29,810 nucleotides of DNA, taken from contig JAMORZ010000162.1 in assembly GCA_027063295.1 (NCBI GenBank), positions 1 to 29,810 on the forward strand, read 5' to 3'. Below, in pieces: positions 8,249 through 15,846 of the stretch (the first letter of the stretch is position 1; each line of letters opens with the position of its first letter). Below the pieces are notes generated by a model, which did no database searches, was not told the DNA's origin, and saw only the letters and a list, made by a program, of their open reading frames with translations. Both the position numbers and the translations under genes were made by a program. This DNA comes from Sulfurimonas sp. GTDB lineage: Bacteria > Campylobacterota > Campylobacteria > Campylobacterales > Sulfurimonadaceae.

Positions 8249-8688
8249 CTACTCAACAACTATTGACTGCATCATATCGATGATGCGTGGTGCTTCTGCT
8301 GAGAGGTGTTGTTGTGCCATTGGATAAAGCATCTGCTCCTCTTTCATATTGTGTTGTTGCAAAAGTATCATAAGTGTCTCAGATGTTCCCATAAACTTAT
8401 CCTTATCACCAGCTTCCAGTGCATCTAAAAGTTGGCGCATTAGATTTCTCATCTGTTCATGCTCATGACGCATCATTGCAGTTGGTCCTTGTGTCATCCC
8501 TGTTTTTGCTTCAAATTCAGCAAACATACACGCTCTTCCATTTGGAAGTGTTTCTCCATATCTGCTACAAATTGTTCTACCAACTCTTTTGCTGCAGATA
8601 AATCTTCAGAAGCCTTCTGCTCCATCTGTGCAAAAACCTCATCACATGCTCTATGATCATGTGTTAAAAAATCTCTAATATTGTCCAT
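8249..8688 (-). pseudogene. Hemerythrin HHE-domain protein, interrupted by a one-base frameshift
   Basis: Two overlapping reading frames together make one normal hemerythrin-like protein of about 146 residues. The first (8688-8494) carries HDH near residue 10 and EKHFQMEERV with H47 and E51, then runs into a foreign tail. The second (8527-8249) continues with FAEFEAKTGM, RHEHEQM and HNMKEEQMLYP. Adding one base near 8527-8533 restores the frame. The joined protein has the helix-borne His/Glu ligands of a non-haem di-iron, O2-binding or NO-reactive HHE domain. The start has a good AGGGG site. Either the gene is broken, the sequence has an error, or the second part is translated by re-initiation at the ATG at 8527. 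The downstream partner is the histidine-containing membrane protein. Confidence 0.8.
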
Positions 8689-8712
8689 TTTGTCCCCTTA
8701 AAAAATTTGTGT

Positions 8713-8718
8713 ATTATA
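8713..8718 (-). promoter_or_regulatory. Probable -10 box for the hemerythrin-like gene
   Basis: TATAAT on the minus strand, 25-30 bases upstream of the hemerythrin ATG, in an A/T-rich stretch typical of sigma70 promoters in Campylobacterota. No clear -35 was identified. Confidence 0.4.
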
Positions 8719-8780
8719 TAATAAAGAAAGTGAATAAAGTATAATAAAAAGAATCTCTAATGTGAAGATTTAAGTGCAAT

Positions 8781-8809
8781 AAAGTAGATGAAATTATTTC
8801 ATCTACTTT
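8781..8809 (-). terminator. Palindromic hairpin downstream of pckA
   Basis: Perfect 13-bp inverted repeat (AAAGTAGATGAAA / TTTCATCTACTTT) around a TTA loop, 24 bases after the pckA stop. No long T-run follows on the minus strand, so its strength as an intrinsic terminator is uncertain; it may act in either direction or protect the mRNA end. Confidence 0.55.
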
Positions 8810-8832
8810 TCAGATAGAAGAATAAAAGCTCT

Positions 8833-10416
8833 TTAGCTTCCTACGATTGGTCCATAAGCAGAGAAGTCTGGGTTATCTCCACCTTGGTATTTTTTGTAGT
8901 TTTCGATAAACATCGCAGCAAGTTTGTCGCGAGTTGCATCAAACTCCTCTTTGTTCTCCCAGGCATTACGTGGATTTAAGATATCTGGGTTGATATCACC
9001 AAGAGTTTTTGGCACTTGAAGTCTAAATGTTTTTGTTGTATCAAACTCACTATCTTTGATGCTTCCATCTAAGATAGCATTGATACAAGCACGTGTATCT
9101 TTGATACTCATACGTTTACCAACACCATAAGCACCACCAGTCCAACCAGTGTTTACAAGATAAACATTTACATCATGCTTATCGATCTTCTCACCAAGAA
9201 GTTTTGCATAAACAGTTGGATGAAGCGGTAAGAAAGCTTCACCAAAACAAGCTGAGAAAGTTGCAGTTGGTTCAGTAATACCACGCTCAGTACCAGCAAC
9301 TTTTGCAGTATAACCACTTAAAAAGTAGTACATCGCCTGCTCTTTTGTAAGCTTAGATACAGGAGGAAGTACACCAAAAGCATCTGCTGTTAAAAAGATG
9401 ATATTTTCAGGATGACCTGCCATAAGATCTTTTTTATGGTTCTCAATATGCTCGATAGGGTAAGAAACACGAGTATTTTCAGTTTTTGATCCATCTTCAT
9501 AGTCAACTTCACCCTCACCGTACATCACAACATTTTCTAAAAGTGCATTTTTACGGATAGCATTGTAGATCTCAGGTTCACTTTTACCATCAAGGTTGAT
9601 AACTTTTGCATAACATCCACCCTCGAAGTTAAACACACCGTGGTTATCCCAACCATGCTCATCATCACCGATAAGTGCACGGTTTGGATCAGTAGAGAGT
9701 GTAGTTTTACCCGTTCCACTCAGTCCAAAGAAAAGTGCAGTATCACCTTTTTCTCCAACATTTGCAGAACAGTGCATAGAAAGTTTACCCTCTAGTGGTA
9801 ACCAGTAGTTCATCATAGAAAAGATACCTTTTTTAAGCTCACCGCCATACCATGTACCACCGATGATCGCCATGTTACGCTCTACATCAAAAAGAACAAA
9901 CACTTCAGAGTTAAGCCCATGCTCTTTCCATTTGTCATTTACTGCTTTACAAGCATTCATCACCACAAAGTCAGACTTAAACACTTCAAGTTCTGCTTCA
10001 GTTGGACGGATAAACATATTTTTCACAAAGTGAGACTGCCAAGCGATCTCTGTTACAAAACGGATAGAGCGTTTTGATGCTGGAGAGGAACCACAAAACA
10101 CATCAGTAACATATAAATCTTTGTTTGAAAGTTGCTCTTGTGCAACCTCTAAAAGCTCGTTAAAAACCTCTTCAGATACTTTTTGATTGATATCACCCCA
10201 AGCAATATACTTGTTAGATGGATCACGATCAACAAAGTACTTATCTTTTGGGCTTCTCCCAGTAAAGATACCAGTATCAACTGCAGTTGCACCTTTTTTT
10301 GTAAGTTGCACTTCACCGTTATCTAGTTCATGTTGAATAAGCTCATCATAGCTAAGGTTATGAAAAACCTTCCCTATATTTTTTAGTCCTAACTCTTCTA
10401 ATTCAGTTATATTCAT
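8833..10416 (-). CDS. pckA: Phosphoenolpyruvate carboxykinase (ATP)
   Basis: Interconverts oxaloacetate plus ATP and phosphoenolpyruvate plus CO2, joining the (possibly reductive) TCA cycle to sugar synthesis. The length of 527 residues is typical of the ATP-dependent class. Clear family motifs are FTGRSPKDKY near the N-terminus, FFGLSGTGKTTLS (P-loop, around residue 230), LIGDDEHGW (metal-binding Asp pair), RVSYPIEHI and ERGITEPTATFSACFG. The ATG is at 10416-10414 with an AAGG site. The gene stands alone, with its own probable -10 box upstream and a palindromic hairpin downstream. Confidence 0.97.
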   Translation of the reverse strand: MNITELEELGLKNIGKVFHNLSYDELIQHELDNGEVQLTKKGATAVDTGIFTGRSPKDKYFVDRDPSNKYIAWGDINQKVSEEVFNELLEVAQEQLSNKDLYVTDVFCGSSPASKRSIRFVTEIAWQSHFVKNMFIRPTEAELEVFKSDFVVMNACKAVNDKWKEHGLNSEVFVLFDVERNMAIIGGTWYGGELKKGIFSMMNYWLPLEGKLSMHCSANVGEKGDTALFFGLSGTGKTTLSTDPNRALIGDDEHGWDNHGVFNFEGGCYAKVINLDGKSEPEIYNAIRKNALLENVVMYGEGEVDYEDGSKTENTRVSYPIEHIENHKKDLMAGHPENIIFLTADAFGVLPPVSKLTKEQAMYYFLSGYTAKVAGTERGITEPTATFSACFGEAFLPLHPTVYAKLLGEKIDKHDVNVYLVNTGWTGGAYGVGKRMSIKDTRACINAILDGSIKDSEFDTTKTFRLQVPKTLGDINPDILNPRNAWENKEEFDATRDKLAAMFIENYKKYQGGDNPDFSAYGPIVGS

Positions 10417-10475
10417 AAGTTACCTTGTGGTAGATAATAATCGATACATTGAAACAATGGATCTTAGATGCTGTA

Positions 10476-10481
10476 ATTATA
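10476..10481 (-). promoter_or_regulatory. Probable -10 box for pckA
   Basis: TATAAT preceded by TTG on the minus strand, about 60 bases upstream of the pckA start. The remaining gap to 10615 is A-rich with no gene seen; TATGAT at 10591-10596 is a possible -10 for the plus-strand tRNA. Confidence 0.4.
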
Positions 10482-10615
10482 CAACTTAAATACCTAAATT
10501 AAAAGTAAAAATATAAGATTTTTGAGAATATTTTCAAAAGAAACAAAGTTTAAAAAAAAAGATTAAAAAAGAAAATTAGTTTAAGAAAAGTATGATAAAA
10601 TTCTAATTTTAAAAT

Positions 10616-10690
10616 GGTCGCGTAACTCAGTGGTAGAGTGCCACCTTGACATGGTGGTGGTCACTGGTTCAAATCCAGTCGTGACCACCA
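10616..10690 (+). tRNA. tRNA-Val (anticodon GAC)
   Basis: A 75-base cloverleaf can be drawn. Acceptor GGTCGCG pairs with CGTGACC (one G-T). The D arm lies around CTCAGTGGTAGAG. The anticodon stem CCACC/GGTGG encloses TTGACAT, giving anticodon GAC for Val codon GUC. The T arm is ACTGG-TTCAAAT-CCAGT. The CCA end is encoded (10688-10690). It is a solitary tRNA between pckA and a beta-barrel gene, on the opposite strand to both. Confidence 0.96.
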
Positions 10691-10703
10691 TTTTCCAAAC
10701 GGT

Positions 10704-11243
10704 TTAGTCCATCTGATATTTTATGATAACACTTCCATAACCTGAAACCATATTATCAAAATTATCAATCTTCATCCCGTGTGCACCAAACTCTAAATCG
10801 ATAAGATCATCATAATGGTAATTAAATCCTAGATTAGCACCATAATAAACTTCATTGATCTTTTCAGTACCTGTTGCGATTTTATGACTCATATCAACTT
10901 GACCACCATTGATACCAATAAAAAAGTTCATGATTTTTGAAAAGTTAAATTTATAATCTAAATCAACTCCATACGAATAAGCATAAGAAAAATCTTCAAT
11001 ATCGTACCCCCTTACACCAATAAAAACTCTATAGTGATCACTCTCAGCACCAATCTTCAAACCACCACCAGCAAAATCTTTGCTAGCATATGTTCCAGAT
11101 GAGCCAACACCAGAAACATCCAAACTACTAAAACTTCCCTCTACTGCGAAAAGTGAATTTGTATTAAAAGAGTAGTTACTCGCTGCAAGTGGAGCCGCTG
11201 CCATCAATGTTGCCAAAGCAACCTTGCTTAAAACTTTTTTCAT
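10704..11243 (-). CDS. Small outer-membrane beta-barrel protein
   Basis: A 179-residue exported protein. A signal peptide is evident (KK, hydrophobic core, cleavage near LAAS at about residues 19-22). The mature part alternates hydrophobic, aromatic and polar residues in short stretches, for example GGLKIGAES, YRVFIGVRGYD, YSYGVDLDYKFNF and YYGANLGFNYHY. This fits an eight-stranded OmpA/OmpW-like barrel. A function is not recognisable and no ligand motif is seen. It has its own AAAGGG ribosome site and an upstream TATAAT, so it is probably expressed alone. Its stop lies 14 bases from the end of the convergent tRNA-Val. Confidence 0.65.
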   Translation of the reverse strand: MKKVLSKVALATLMAAAPLAASNYSFNTNSLFAVEGSFSSLDVSGVGSSGTYASKDFAGGGLKIGAESDHYRVFIGVRGYDIEDFSYAYSYGVDLDYKFNFSKIMNFFIGINGGQVDMSHKIATGTEKINEVYYGANLGFNYHYDDLIDLEFGAHGMKIDNFDNMVSGYGSVIIKYQMD

Positions 11244-11274
11244 CGTATCCCTTTAGATATGTTTACATTTTTAG

Positions 11275-11280
11275 ATTATA
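11275..11280 (-). promoter_or_regulatory. Probable -10 box for the beta-barrel gene
   Basis: TATAAT on the minus strand 32-37 bases upstream of the ATG; no clear -35. Confidence 0.4.
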
Positions 11281-11303
11281 ACTTTTGAGCTTTTAAGGAG
11301 AGG

Positions 11304-12458
11304 TTAAACTCCAAAGCGTTTGAGTGCTTTTGCACACACCACACCACTACTAAAAGCCCACTGAAAGTTATAACCTCCAAGTTCTCCCGTTACATCGACC
11401 ACTTCACCGATAAAATAAAGGTTTTGCACTTTTTTACTCATCATCGTTGCACAATCAAGCTCACAACTTAACACCCCACCTCTACACACTTCAGCTTTTG
11501 AAAGACCAAAGTTTCCAGCTGGAGCAAAAGCATAGTGTTTGAGCCCAAGAAGTTTTTCTTTTTGCTCTTTGGTAAGTTTTGAGACCTCGACATCATCTAC
11601 ACCTACCACATCAAGGAGTGCTTTTGCAAGTCTTTTTGGCAAAGCAAGTGCAGAACTGAGATGTTTTTTGGAGCCTTCTATCTTTTTGAGTAGATCCTCA
11701 TTTGGGAAAAAGTCACACACTATCTCCCCTTTTTGCCAGTACAGCGAAGCACTCAGCACCACAGGACCACTGATCCCCTTATGTGTAAAGAGCATATCCT
11801 CCTGAAGCTTTTTTGTGCCAACTCTCAGCTCAACACGGCAGCTCAAACCACTCAGCTCTCTCATCCAAAACTGCTCTTTTTGTACACTCAGCCCTACAAG
11901 TGCGGGGTGAAACGGCTTTGTTTGCAGTGCAAAACTCTGTGCGACTCTTAAGCCAATATCACTCGCACCCACCTGAGCAAAACTTGCCCCACCTGTGGCT
12001 ACTACCACACTTCTTGCTTCAAATGTACCACCAGAGCTCTCCAGCTTAAAAAGCTCACTCTCTTTTGTGATATGTTGTAGTGATGTGTTATAGTAGATAT
12101 CTGCGTTTTTTGTGCATCTTAGCAGTGCTTCTATCATATCATCTGAGGAGTTTTTACAAAAGTAGTATCGCTCTTTTCTCAGCTCTAGCTCTATGTTGTT
12201 TCTCTGTGCAAAACGCAAGAGGTGTTGTTTGGAAAAGGTTTTCAACACCTGCTCTATGCACCCACTCTCCCCGTTGTAGTTATTTGAGGAGACAAACTCG
12301 TTGGTGAGGTTACACTTGCCACCACCTGAGATTTTTACTTTTTTTGCAGGTTTGTCGTTTGCTTCGAGGATTGCTACACTTATCTTCTTTGAGAGGTTGG
12401 CTGCACACATCAAGCCACTTGCACCACCACCCACAATAATCACATCATATTTTTTCAT
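11304..12458 (-). CDS. HI0933/YhiN-family FAD-dependent flavoprotein
   Basis: A 384-residue flavoprotein of the HI0933 (YhiN/BaiN-like) family, a widespread group of NAD(P)/FAD-dependent oxidoreductases with poorly known substrates. The N-terminal dinucleotide fold VIIVGGGASGLMCA (about residues 5-18) binds FAD and is followed by the family motif KISGGGKCNLTNE (about 42-54). VVVATGG near residue 150 and a C-terminal FIGEVVDVTGELGGYN with FQWAFSSG are also typical. The gene is divergent from rimO across 48 bp. Its own TATAAT lies only 6 bases before the ATG, so the mRNA may start at or very near the start codon. The family is certain and the substrate is unknown. Confidence 0.9.
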   Translation of the reverse strand: MKKYDVIIVGGGASGLMCAANLSKKISVAILEANDKPAKKVKISGGGKCNLTNEFVSSNNYNGESGCIEQVLKTFSKQHLLRFAQRNNIELELRKERYYFCKNSSDDMIEALLRCTKNADIYYNTSLQHITKESELFKLESSGGTFEARSVVVATGGASFAQVGASDIGLRVAQSFALQTKPFHPALVGLSVQKEQFWMRELSGLSCRVELRVGTKKLQEDMLFTHKGISGPVVLSASLYWQKGEIVCDFFPNEDLLKKIEGSKKHLSSALALPKRLAKALLDVVGVDDVEVSKLTKEQKEKLLGLKHYAFAPAGNFGLSKAEVCRGGVLSCELDCATMMSKKVQNLYFIGEVVDVTGELGGYNFQWAFSSGVVCAKALKRFGV

Positions 12459-12464
12459 AGTGCT

Positions 12465-12470
12465 ATTATA
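12465..12470 (-). promoter_or_regulatory. -10 box very close to the flavoprotein start
   Basis: TATAAT on the minus strand with only AGCACT between it and the ATG at 12458. With the usual 6-7 base spacing the transcript would begin at the ATG. Confidence 0.4.
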
Positions 12471-12473
12471 GGG

Positions 12474-12479
12474 TATAAT
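12474..12479 (+). promoter_or_regulatory. Probable -10 box for rimO-tilS
   Basis: TATAAT on the plus strand, 28-33 bases upstream of the rimO ATG, overlapping the divergent promoter region of the flavoprotein gene. Confidence 0.45.
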
Positions 12480-12506
12480 TACAAAAATTATTTATAAAGA
12501 TGTAGT

Positions 12507-13826
12507 ATGAGCAACAAACTTCACATAGTCTCACTTGGGTGTACCAAAAATCTGGTCGATACCGAAGTGATGTTAGGAAAACTTCAAAACTTTGAACTCA
12601 CAGATGAGAGTGAGAGTGCCGATGTTATCATCGTAAACACCTGCGGGTTTATCGATGCGGCAAAAGAGGAGTCACTCAGCACCGTGCTCTCACTTCACGA
12701 AGCACGTAAAGAGGACTCCCTTTTGGTGATGGCAGGGTGCCTCTCTGAACGCTACCAAGAGGAGCTTATGGAGCAGATCCCTGAGGTAGATATCTTCACA
12801 GGTGTTGGGGATTATGAAAAGATAGATGAGCTTTTAGCTGAAAAAAAGAGCCGCTTTAGTGATGAAGTGTATCTTATCGACGGTGCTGAGCGTGTAGTGA
12901 CTGGTTCAACCTATCATGCCTACATTAAACTCTCTGAGGGGTGTAACCAAACATGTAGTTTTTGTGCTATCCCATCTTTTAAGGGCAAACTCCACTCACG
13001 CGATCTTGACTCGATCGCCAAAGAGGTGGAGTCTTTGGTTGCAAAAGGTTTTTGGGACTTCTCTTTTGTTTCACAAGACAGCTCATCCTATTTGCGTGAC
13101 CAAAATGTAAAAGATGGACTCTCTTTGCTTATTCAGCGTATTGAGCTTATTGAGGGGGTAAAATCTGCACGTATTCTCTATCTCTATCCATCAACTACAA
13201 CCATCTCACTCCTTAAAAACATCGCAAAAAGTGAGATTTTTCACAACTACTTCGATATGCCTATCCAACACATAAACGATGATATGTTGCGTTTGATGAA
13301 GCGTGGTTTTGGAAAACAAAAAACACTAGAGCTTTTAAACTTTATGAGATCTTTGCCAAACTCTTTTGTAAGAACAAGTTTTATCGTAGGGCATCCCCAT
13401 GAAACGCAGGAGATGTTTGATGAGATGTGTGAGTTTGCTGCATCTTTTGGGTTTGATCGGATGAACATCTTTAGTTACTCCGATGAGGAGACTACCACTG
13501 CGTTTGAGATGGAAGATAAGATAGATGATGAGACAAAAGCACAGCGTGCACAAATACTTGGAGATATCGCAGCCAAAGCAACACAAGACTCTCTCAAAGC
13601 TGAAGTTGGCAAGGCGTGTGAGCTTGTTATTGATGGTGAGAGTGATGAGCATGAGTATCTCCTCTCTGCAAGAAAACTGCTTTGGGCACCTGAGATAGAT
13701 GGTGAGATCTATGTTAATGATCGTACAAGTGATAAGGAACTTTGTTTTGGAGTGCCTTACAAAGCAACTATCACTGACATTGTGGGAGATATCCTCACAG
13801 CTACAGTAGATAATGCTACAACATAA
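12507..13826 (+). CDS. rimO: Ribosomal protein S12 methylthiotransferase
   Basis: Radical-SAM enzyme that adds a methylthio group to an aspartate of ribosomal protein S12. The length of 439 residues is typical. The N-terminal cluster-binding cysteines are C12 (GCTKNLVDTE), C46 (NTCGFID) and C78 (AGCLSERY). The radical-SAM cluster is C146-x3-C150-x2-C153 in EGCNQTCSFCAIP. A C-terminal TRAM-like region follows from about residue 370. GCTKNLVD and the region after NTCGFID separate it from MiaB, which is encoded elsewhere in the window with different motifs. The last 14 bases overlap tilS, so the two form a plus-strand operon behind a divergent promoter. Confidence 0.95.
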   Translation: MSNKLHIVSLGCTKNLVDTEVMLGKLQNFELTDESESADVIIVNTCGFIDAAKEESLSTVLSLHEARKEDSLLVMAGCLSERYQEELMEQIPEVDIFTGVGDYEKIDELLAEKKSRFSDEVYLIDGAERVVTGSTYHAYIKLSEGCNQTCSFCAIPSFKGKLHSRDLDSIAKEVESLVAKGFWDFSFVSQDSSSYLRDQNVKDGLSLLIQRIELIEGVKSARILYLYPSTTTISLLKNIAKSEIFHNYFDMPIQHINDDMLRLMKRGFGKQKTLELLNFMRSLPNSFVRTSFIVGHPHETQEMFDEMCEFAASFGFDRMNIFSYSDEETTTAFEMEDKIDDETKAQRAQILGDIAAKATQDSLKAEVGKACELVIDGESDEHEYLLSARKLLWAPEIDGEIYVNDRTSDKELCFGVPYKATITDIVGDILTATVDNATT

Positions 13827-14799
13827 AGAGCTTCTGCACAAGAGAAAAAACCTCTTAGCCTTCTCAGGTGGGGTTGATTCTAGTGCACTTTTTTTTCTTC
13901 TGCTAGAGCATCATATCTCTTTTGATATCGCTATTGTTGATTATGGTGTGAGGGAGAGTTCTAAAGAGGAGGTTGCGTTTGCCAAAGAACTTGCAAAGGA
14001 GCATAACCTCACTTGCCACACCCTCAAAGCCCCACCTATAAAGAGTAACTTTGAAGCAAACGCAAGAGAGATTCGCTACAGTTTTTTTGAAAGACTCATC
14101 ACACAATACAGCTACAACAACCTCATCACAGCACACCATCTTGGTGACAGATTTGAGTGGATGCTTATGCAGTTGTGCAGAGGTGCAGGTGCTGTAGAGT
14201 TAGCAGGGATGCAAGGTGTTGAACAAAGGGGAAGCTACACACTCATACGACCTCTGCTTGTGTGTGATAAAAATGAGCTTTTAGCATATCTCAAACACAA
14301 CAAACTTCACTACTTTGTAGATGAGAGCAATGCAGATGAGAAGTACAAACGCAACTACTTTCGCAAACACTTCACAGAGCCACTTTTAGCAGAGTATAAA
14401 GATGGAATTGCAAAAAGTTTTGTATATCTTGATGCAGACAGAGAACTCTTGGTGAGTGATAGCAAAATTGAGAGATGTAACGATTTTATCTACTTCTCCT
14501 CCCACTCTTTACGAAGCGATATCGCTACACTTGACAAGTTTCTCAAAACTCAGGGAAAAGTTCTTACATCACATGAGAGAGAACTTTTACAAATGCAAGA
14601 GTGTGTCGTAGTTGGCAGAGAGTATGTACTTTCTTGGTGGAGAGGTTTTGTGCTGCTTACACCCTATGTACAAACACAGAAGATAACAAAAGAGTTTAAA
14701 GAAAAAATGAGAAAACTCAAACTCCCACCAAAGATGAGAAGCTATTTTGCTTCAGATGTAGAAGCTTTCGAGGTGTTGGAGTCTTTGGCATTTGCATAA
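13813..14799 (+). CDS. tilS: tRNA(Ile)-lysidine synthetase
   Basis: Converts the wobble cytidine of the CAU anticodon of tRNA-Ile2 to lysidine, using ATP and lysine, so that it reads AUA. The PP-loop motif FSGGVDSSALFF lies at about residues 17-28. AREIRYSFFERL and TAHHLGDRFEWMLMQLCRGAG follow, the latter being the family's HHxxDqxEt-like segment. At 328 residues it is a compact version without the long C-terminal domains of the E. coli enzyme, as is usual in Campylobacterota. It starts inside the end of rimO. Its 3' end overlaps the PilO-like gene on the opposite strand by 58 bp. Confidence 0.92.
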   Translation: MLQHKELLHKRKNLLAFSGGVDSSALFFLLLEHHISFDIAIVDYGVRESSKEEVAFAKELAKEHNLTCHTLKAPPIKSNFEANAREIRYSFFERLITQYSYNNLITAHHLGDRFEWMLMQLCRGAGAVELAGMQGVEQRGSYTLIRPLLVCDKNELLAYLKHNKLHYFVDESNADEKYKRNYFRKHFTEPLLAEYKDGIAKSFVYLDADRELLVSDSKIERCNDFIYFSSHSLRSDIATLDKFLKTQGKVLTSHERELLQMQECVVVGREYVLSWWRGFVLLTPYVQTQKITKEFKEKMRKLKLPPKMRSYFASDVEAFEVLESLAFA

Positions 14800-15317
14800 A
14801 CTTTCATCGTAAAACTTGAGTGTATCAACTCGCCATCACGTTTAAACTCTATAGGAAAATTCACCCCTACTATCCAGCTACTTTTATTGAGAGCATCTAA
14901 AAAATCGTAAAAACTTACAGGCGAGTTTATTTTTGAGCTTGTATTTACCTCATAAACAGCAAAACCATCCTCTTTTGCACTATTTTTTATCGCTGAAAGA
15001 GTTAAAGATGAAAAATATTTTTTATGCTCTTTTTCAAAACGCTCAGGGTTGAAGATCGTATCAAATGCTGAAATGATATGTCTGTTTTTACTTTGTAGCT
15101 CTTTGAGCGTTTGTGCTGTTTGCATCTCAAACTCTTCAAAACGTCGCAACTCTTTGAGTTCTTTTTTATATTCTATTCTGTTTTTTCTATACTCTTTACC
15201 CTCTGGGATAAGCACAGCAAACGAAAATACAAACACAAAGATAAGTAAAAAAAGACTCAAAAGAGAAAGATATATATATTGTCTTGAGATTGTAAAGCTA
15301 AGATTAATCTTTTTCAT
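14742..15317 (-). CDS. PilO-like inner-membrane protein
   Basis: A 191-residue protein with a short basic N-terminus, one membrane helix (about residues 17-38), a charged coiled-coil-prone stretch (about 40-80) and a small C-terminal alpha/beta domain. YDFLDALNKSSWIVGVNF followed by a strand such as SSFTMKVYAN matches the PilO/GspM-like plan. It is the last of three overlapping genes (PilM-, PilN- and PilO-like), starting 14 bases inside the PilN-like gene. The trio would form the inner-membrane alignment platform of a type IV pilus, type II secretion or competence apparatus. The call rests on topology and order rather than a strong motif. Confidence 0.55.
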   Translation of the reverse strand: MKKINLSFTISRQYIYLSLLSLFLLIFVFVFSFAVLIPEGKEYRKNRIEYKKELKELRRFEEFEMQTAQTLKELQSKNRHIISAFDTIFNPERFEKEHKKYFSSLTLSAIKNSAKEDGFAVYEVNTSSKINSPVSFYDFLDALNKSSWIVGVNFPIEFKRDGELIHSSFTMKVYANAKDSNTSKASTSEAK

Positions 15318-15846
15318 CTACATTCTCCTCTAAAATTTCCTCTTCTTTATCCATATAGTTTGTTGAAACAAAACGCAACCAACCATTTTGAGCAGGGTAA
15401 AAACTACTGTATGTTTTATGAAAAATAGAACGCAGTGGTGCTTGAAGCATAAAGTTATACACATCTTTGTTTGGTGTTATACCATACAAGATAAGTCCAT
15501 TTTTTAAAAGCTTTGCTTCTGAGAGAGTGATACGTTCAGGAACAAGATCAAAAAGATTTGTGATAGAGTCTTTTAAGACTGTATTTTGAGTATAGATTTT
15601 TTGAGAGAGTAGCTTTTGTTTTTCAATATAAGCGATCGCATCCTTCATCTCTTCTATATTTTTATCTGTCATCTCAATCTTTGCACTTATCTCCTCTTTG
15701 TCACTTACAAAAGTATAATCCTTATAGAGTAAAAAACCATAAGTTAAAAAAAGCATCATAAGAGTCATACCAAAAAAACTAAAAAGAAGTTTGACTTCAA
15801 ATGTAAGAGCACTTTTTTGGCGAGGTTTTATATATGAATATTTCAC
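15304..15846 (-). CDS. PilN-like inner-membrane protein
   Basis: A 180-residue protein with a basic cytoplasmic N-terminus of about 18 residues, one membrane helix (about 19-45), a coiled-coil-prone region (about 50-90) and a C-terminal domain. In the last, DLVPERITLSEAKLLKNGL, LILYGITPNKDVYNF and SIFHKTYSS follow the PilN pattern (L..lp..v.l..l....l.l.G....v..f...l..s). It starts with GTG, overlapping the stop of the PilM-like gene by 4 bases (GTGA). In pili, PilN binds PilM through its N-terminus and pairs with PilO in the periplasm. The order and overlaps support that role here. Confidence 0.6.
   Translation of the reverse strand: MKYSYIKPRQKSALTFEVKLLFSFFGMTLMMLFLTYGFLLYKDYTFVSDKEEISAKIEMTDKNIEEMKDAIAYIEKQKLLSQKIYTQNTVLKDSITNLFDLVPERITLSEAKLLKNGLILYGITPNKDVYNFMLQAPLRSIFHKTYSSFYPAQNGWLRFVSTNYMDKEEEILEENVDEKD

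Noticed and set aside
13335..13841. 168-codon minus-strand open frame in rimO
   Set aside because: It is antisense to the TRAM end of rimO, with cysteine-rich low-quality translation and no ribosome site.
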